Assembly: GCA_026786125.1 (NCBI GenBank) | Contig: JAJAYU010000350.1 | Span: forward strand, 1 to 7,152 | Source of the DNA: Chamaesiphon sp. | GTDB taxonomy: Bacteria; Cyanobacteriota; Cyanobacteriia; Cyanobacteriales; Chamaesiphonaceae | Direction: 5' to 3' | Length of the DNA stretch: 7,152 nt | Part shown: positions 6,388 through 7,152 of the stretch, piece by piece | Layout: each line of letters starts with the position of its first letter | Numbering within the stretch: position 1 is the first letter of the stretch | Position numbers and translations under genes: made by a program | The notes under the pieces: generated by a model | What the model was told of the DNA's origin: nothing | The model's database searches: none | Seen by the model: the letters and a program-made list of their open reading frames with translations, nothing else

Positions 6388-7077
6388 ATGTCTGACAACG
6401 ATGAATTACCCCTAGATTTAGAGCAGATCGATCGAGATTTACGAGGACGAGCGATCGATAAACAAAGAGCAGCACTCGATCGACTCGCCCAAGTTCCAGC
6501 CGATGTCGCCGTACCCCTACTGGCGCGGCTGTTGGAATCTAGCGACTTTATGCACCGACGAATGGCGGTAATGGGTTTAGGCAATCATCGCGTCGAAGAT
6601 TCATTTCAATTATTAGCAGGCGTAATCGCCAGGGATCTCGATCCCAATGTGATGGGTGAAGCGGCAAATGCGATCGTCGATTTTGGAGATCGAGCCATCC
6701 CATTACTGGTAGATTTATTCAAGAAAACCGATAACTGGCTGGTGCGTCAAAGTATCATTCCGCTGTTGATTGATGCCAACGCCCAGGCTGAACTGCTAAC
6801 CACCGCTGAAATTGCGATCGCCGATGACACCCAATCCGTCAAAGAGGTCGGAATTTTAGCTCTAGGGCATCTGCTAAATTCACCATTCCAAGCACGAGCA
6901 TTATCATTACTTCTAGCCCTCTGTCATGATCCATCCTGGCGCAACCGCTGGCGGGCAACGATCGCCCTCCAAAGGCTCCAAAATTCAGCGACAAGGACTG
7001 CGATCGCCCAGCTCCAGCAGGATGAACATTTTTGGGTAGTAGCAGCAGCTTTAGAGGTTGCTAAGGGACTTGCTTAA
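6388..7077 (+). CDS. HEAT-repeat protein, NblB/CpcE-type (phycobilisome-related family)
   Basis: A 229-residue all-helical protein made almost wholly of HEAT repeats, roughly at 24-52, 53-82, 84-113, 114-145, 150-180, 182-200 and 201-229. Repeated marks include MHRRMAVMGLG, NVMGEAANAIVDFG, NWLVRQSIIPLL, VKEVGILALGHL and WRNRWRATIALQRL. The layout and size fit the PBS-lyase HEAT-like proteins of cyanobacteria (NblB, involved in phycobilisome/chlorophyll turnover, and the CpcE/CpcF bilin lyases). No catalytic residue can be named in these scaffolds, so the exact role is open; the single-protein, ~220-residue form is closer to NblB than to a CpcE/F pair. No signal peptide or membrane segment; cytoplasmic. 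The start is fixed by an in-frame stop at 6364-6366 with no other start between. It is divergent from the permease gene and no phycobilisome gene is seen nearby. No ribosome site is visible. Confidence 0.85.
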   Translation: MSDNDELPLDLEQIDRDLRGRAIDKQRAALDRLAQVPADVAVPLLARLLESSDFMHRRMAVMGLGNHRVEDSFQLLAGVIARDLDPNVMGEAANAIVDFGDRAIPLLVDLFKKTDNWLVRQSIIPLLIDANAQAELLTTAEIAIADDTQSVKEVGILALGHLLNSPFQARALSLLLALCHDPSWRNRWRATIALQRLQNSATRTAIAQLQQDEHFWVVAAALEVAKGLA

Positions 7078-7152
7078 AAATAAAGTACCAGTTAGGTTGG
7101 ACAAATGGTGATGTCCCATTTTGGAAGGGTTGCCGAGCGATGCCAGAAGGGA
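7078..7152. other. Right-edge noncoding stretch, no supported feature
   Basis: No terminator hairpin is seen after the HEAT-repeat gene. An open frame starts at ATG 7105 and runs off the edge after 16 codons, too short to call. The final bases (GCCGAGCGATGCCAGAAGGG) look like the start of a dispersed cyanobacterial repeat, but the rest lies outside the window. Confidence 0.3.

Overview
The window looks like cyanobacterial chromosome. The octamer GCGATCGC (HIP1) occurs at 5401, 6814 and 7000, with many more CGATCG cores. The two-component pair resembles phytochrome/Rcp1 proteins, the ABC transporter genes resemble the cyanobacterial Nat neutral amino acid system, and the short repeats are of the kind common in filamentous and other large-genome cyanobacteria. 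The species cannot be named from this alone.

Layout, left to right. Positions 1-107 hold two different short tandem arrays (period 7, then period 8). Next come three genes on the minus strand, read right to left. A 411-residue protein (2643-3878) matches only the C-terminal half of glycogen phosphorylase. It is followed after 38 nt by a membrane-anchored PAS-GAF histidine kinase (517-2604, TTG start with a good AGGAG site), and then, with a 26-nt overlap, by an Rcp1-like single-domain response regulator (102-542). The spacing suggests one operon. The kinase GAF domain carries a DPCF motif and a second cysteine 28 residues later, the pattern of DXCF-type cyanobacteriochromes, so it is a candidate blue/green light sensor.

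Further right, also on the minus strand, are a LivM-type permease (5073-6221, natC-like) and a LivG-type ATPase (about 4044-4811, natA-like). Between them lies a ~203-bp repeat element with perfect 13-bp terminal inverted repeats (4854-5056). A shorter hairpin repeat of the same family sits inside the permease coding sequence (5683-5712). The binding protein, second permease and second ATPase of the transporter are not in the window.

A divergent intergenic region (6222-6387) separates these from a plus-strand HEAT-repeat protein (6388-7077) resembling NblB/CpcE-type phycobilisome proteins. The last 75 bases show no supportable gene.

The main candidate for something new is the left operon: a half-length phosphorylase-like protein that has lost its phosphate-binding residues but keeps the lysine position that holds PLP, apparently co-transcribed with a putative photosensory kinase and its response regulator. 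A role in light-dependent control of glycogen or sugar metabolism is inference only.
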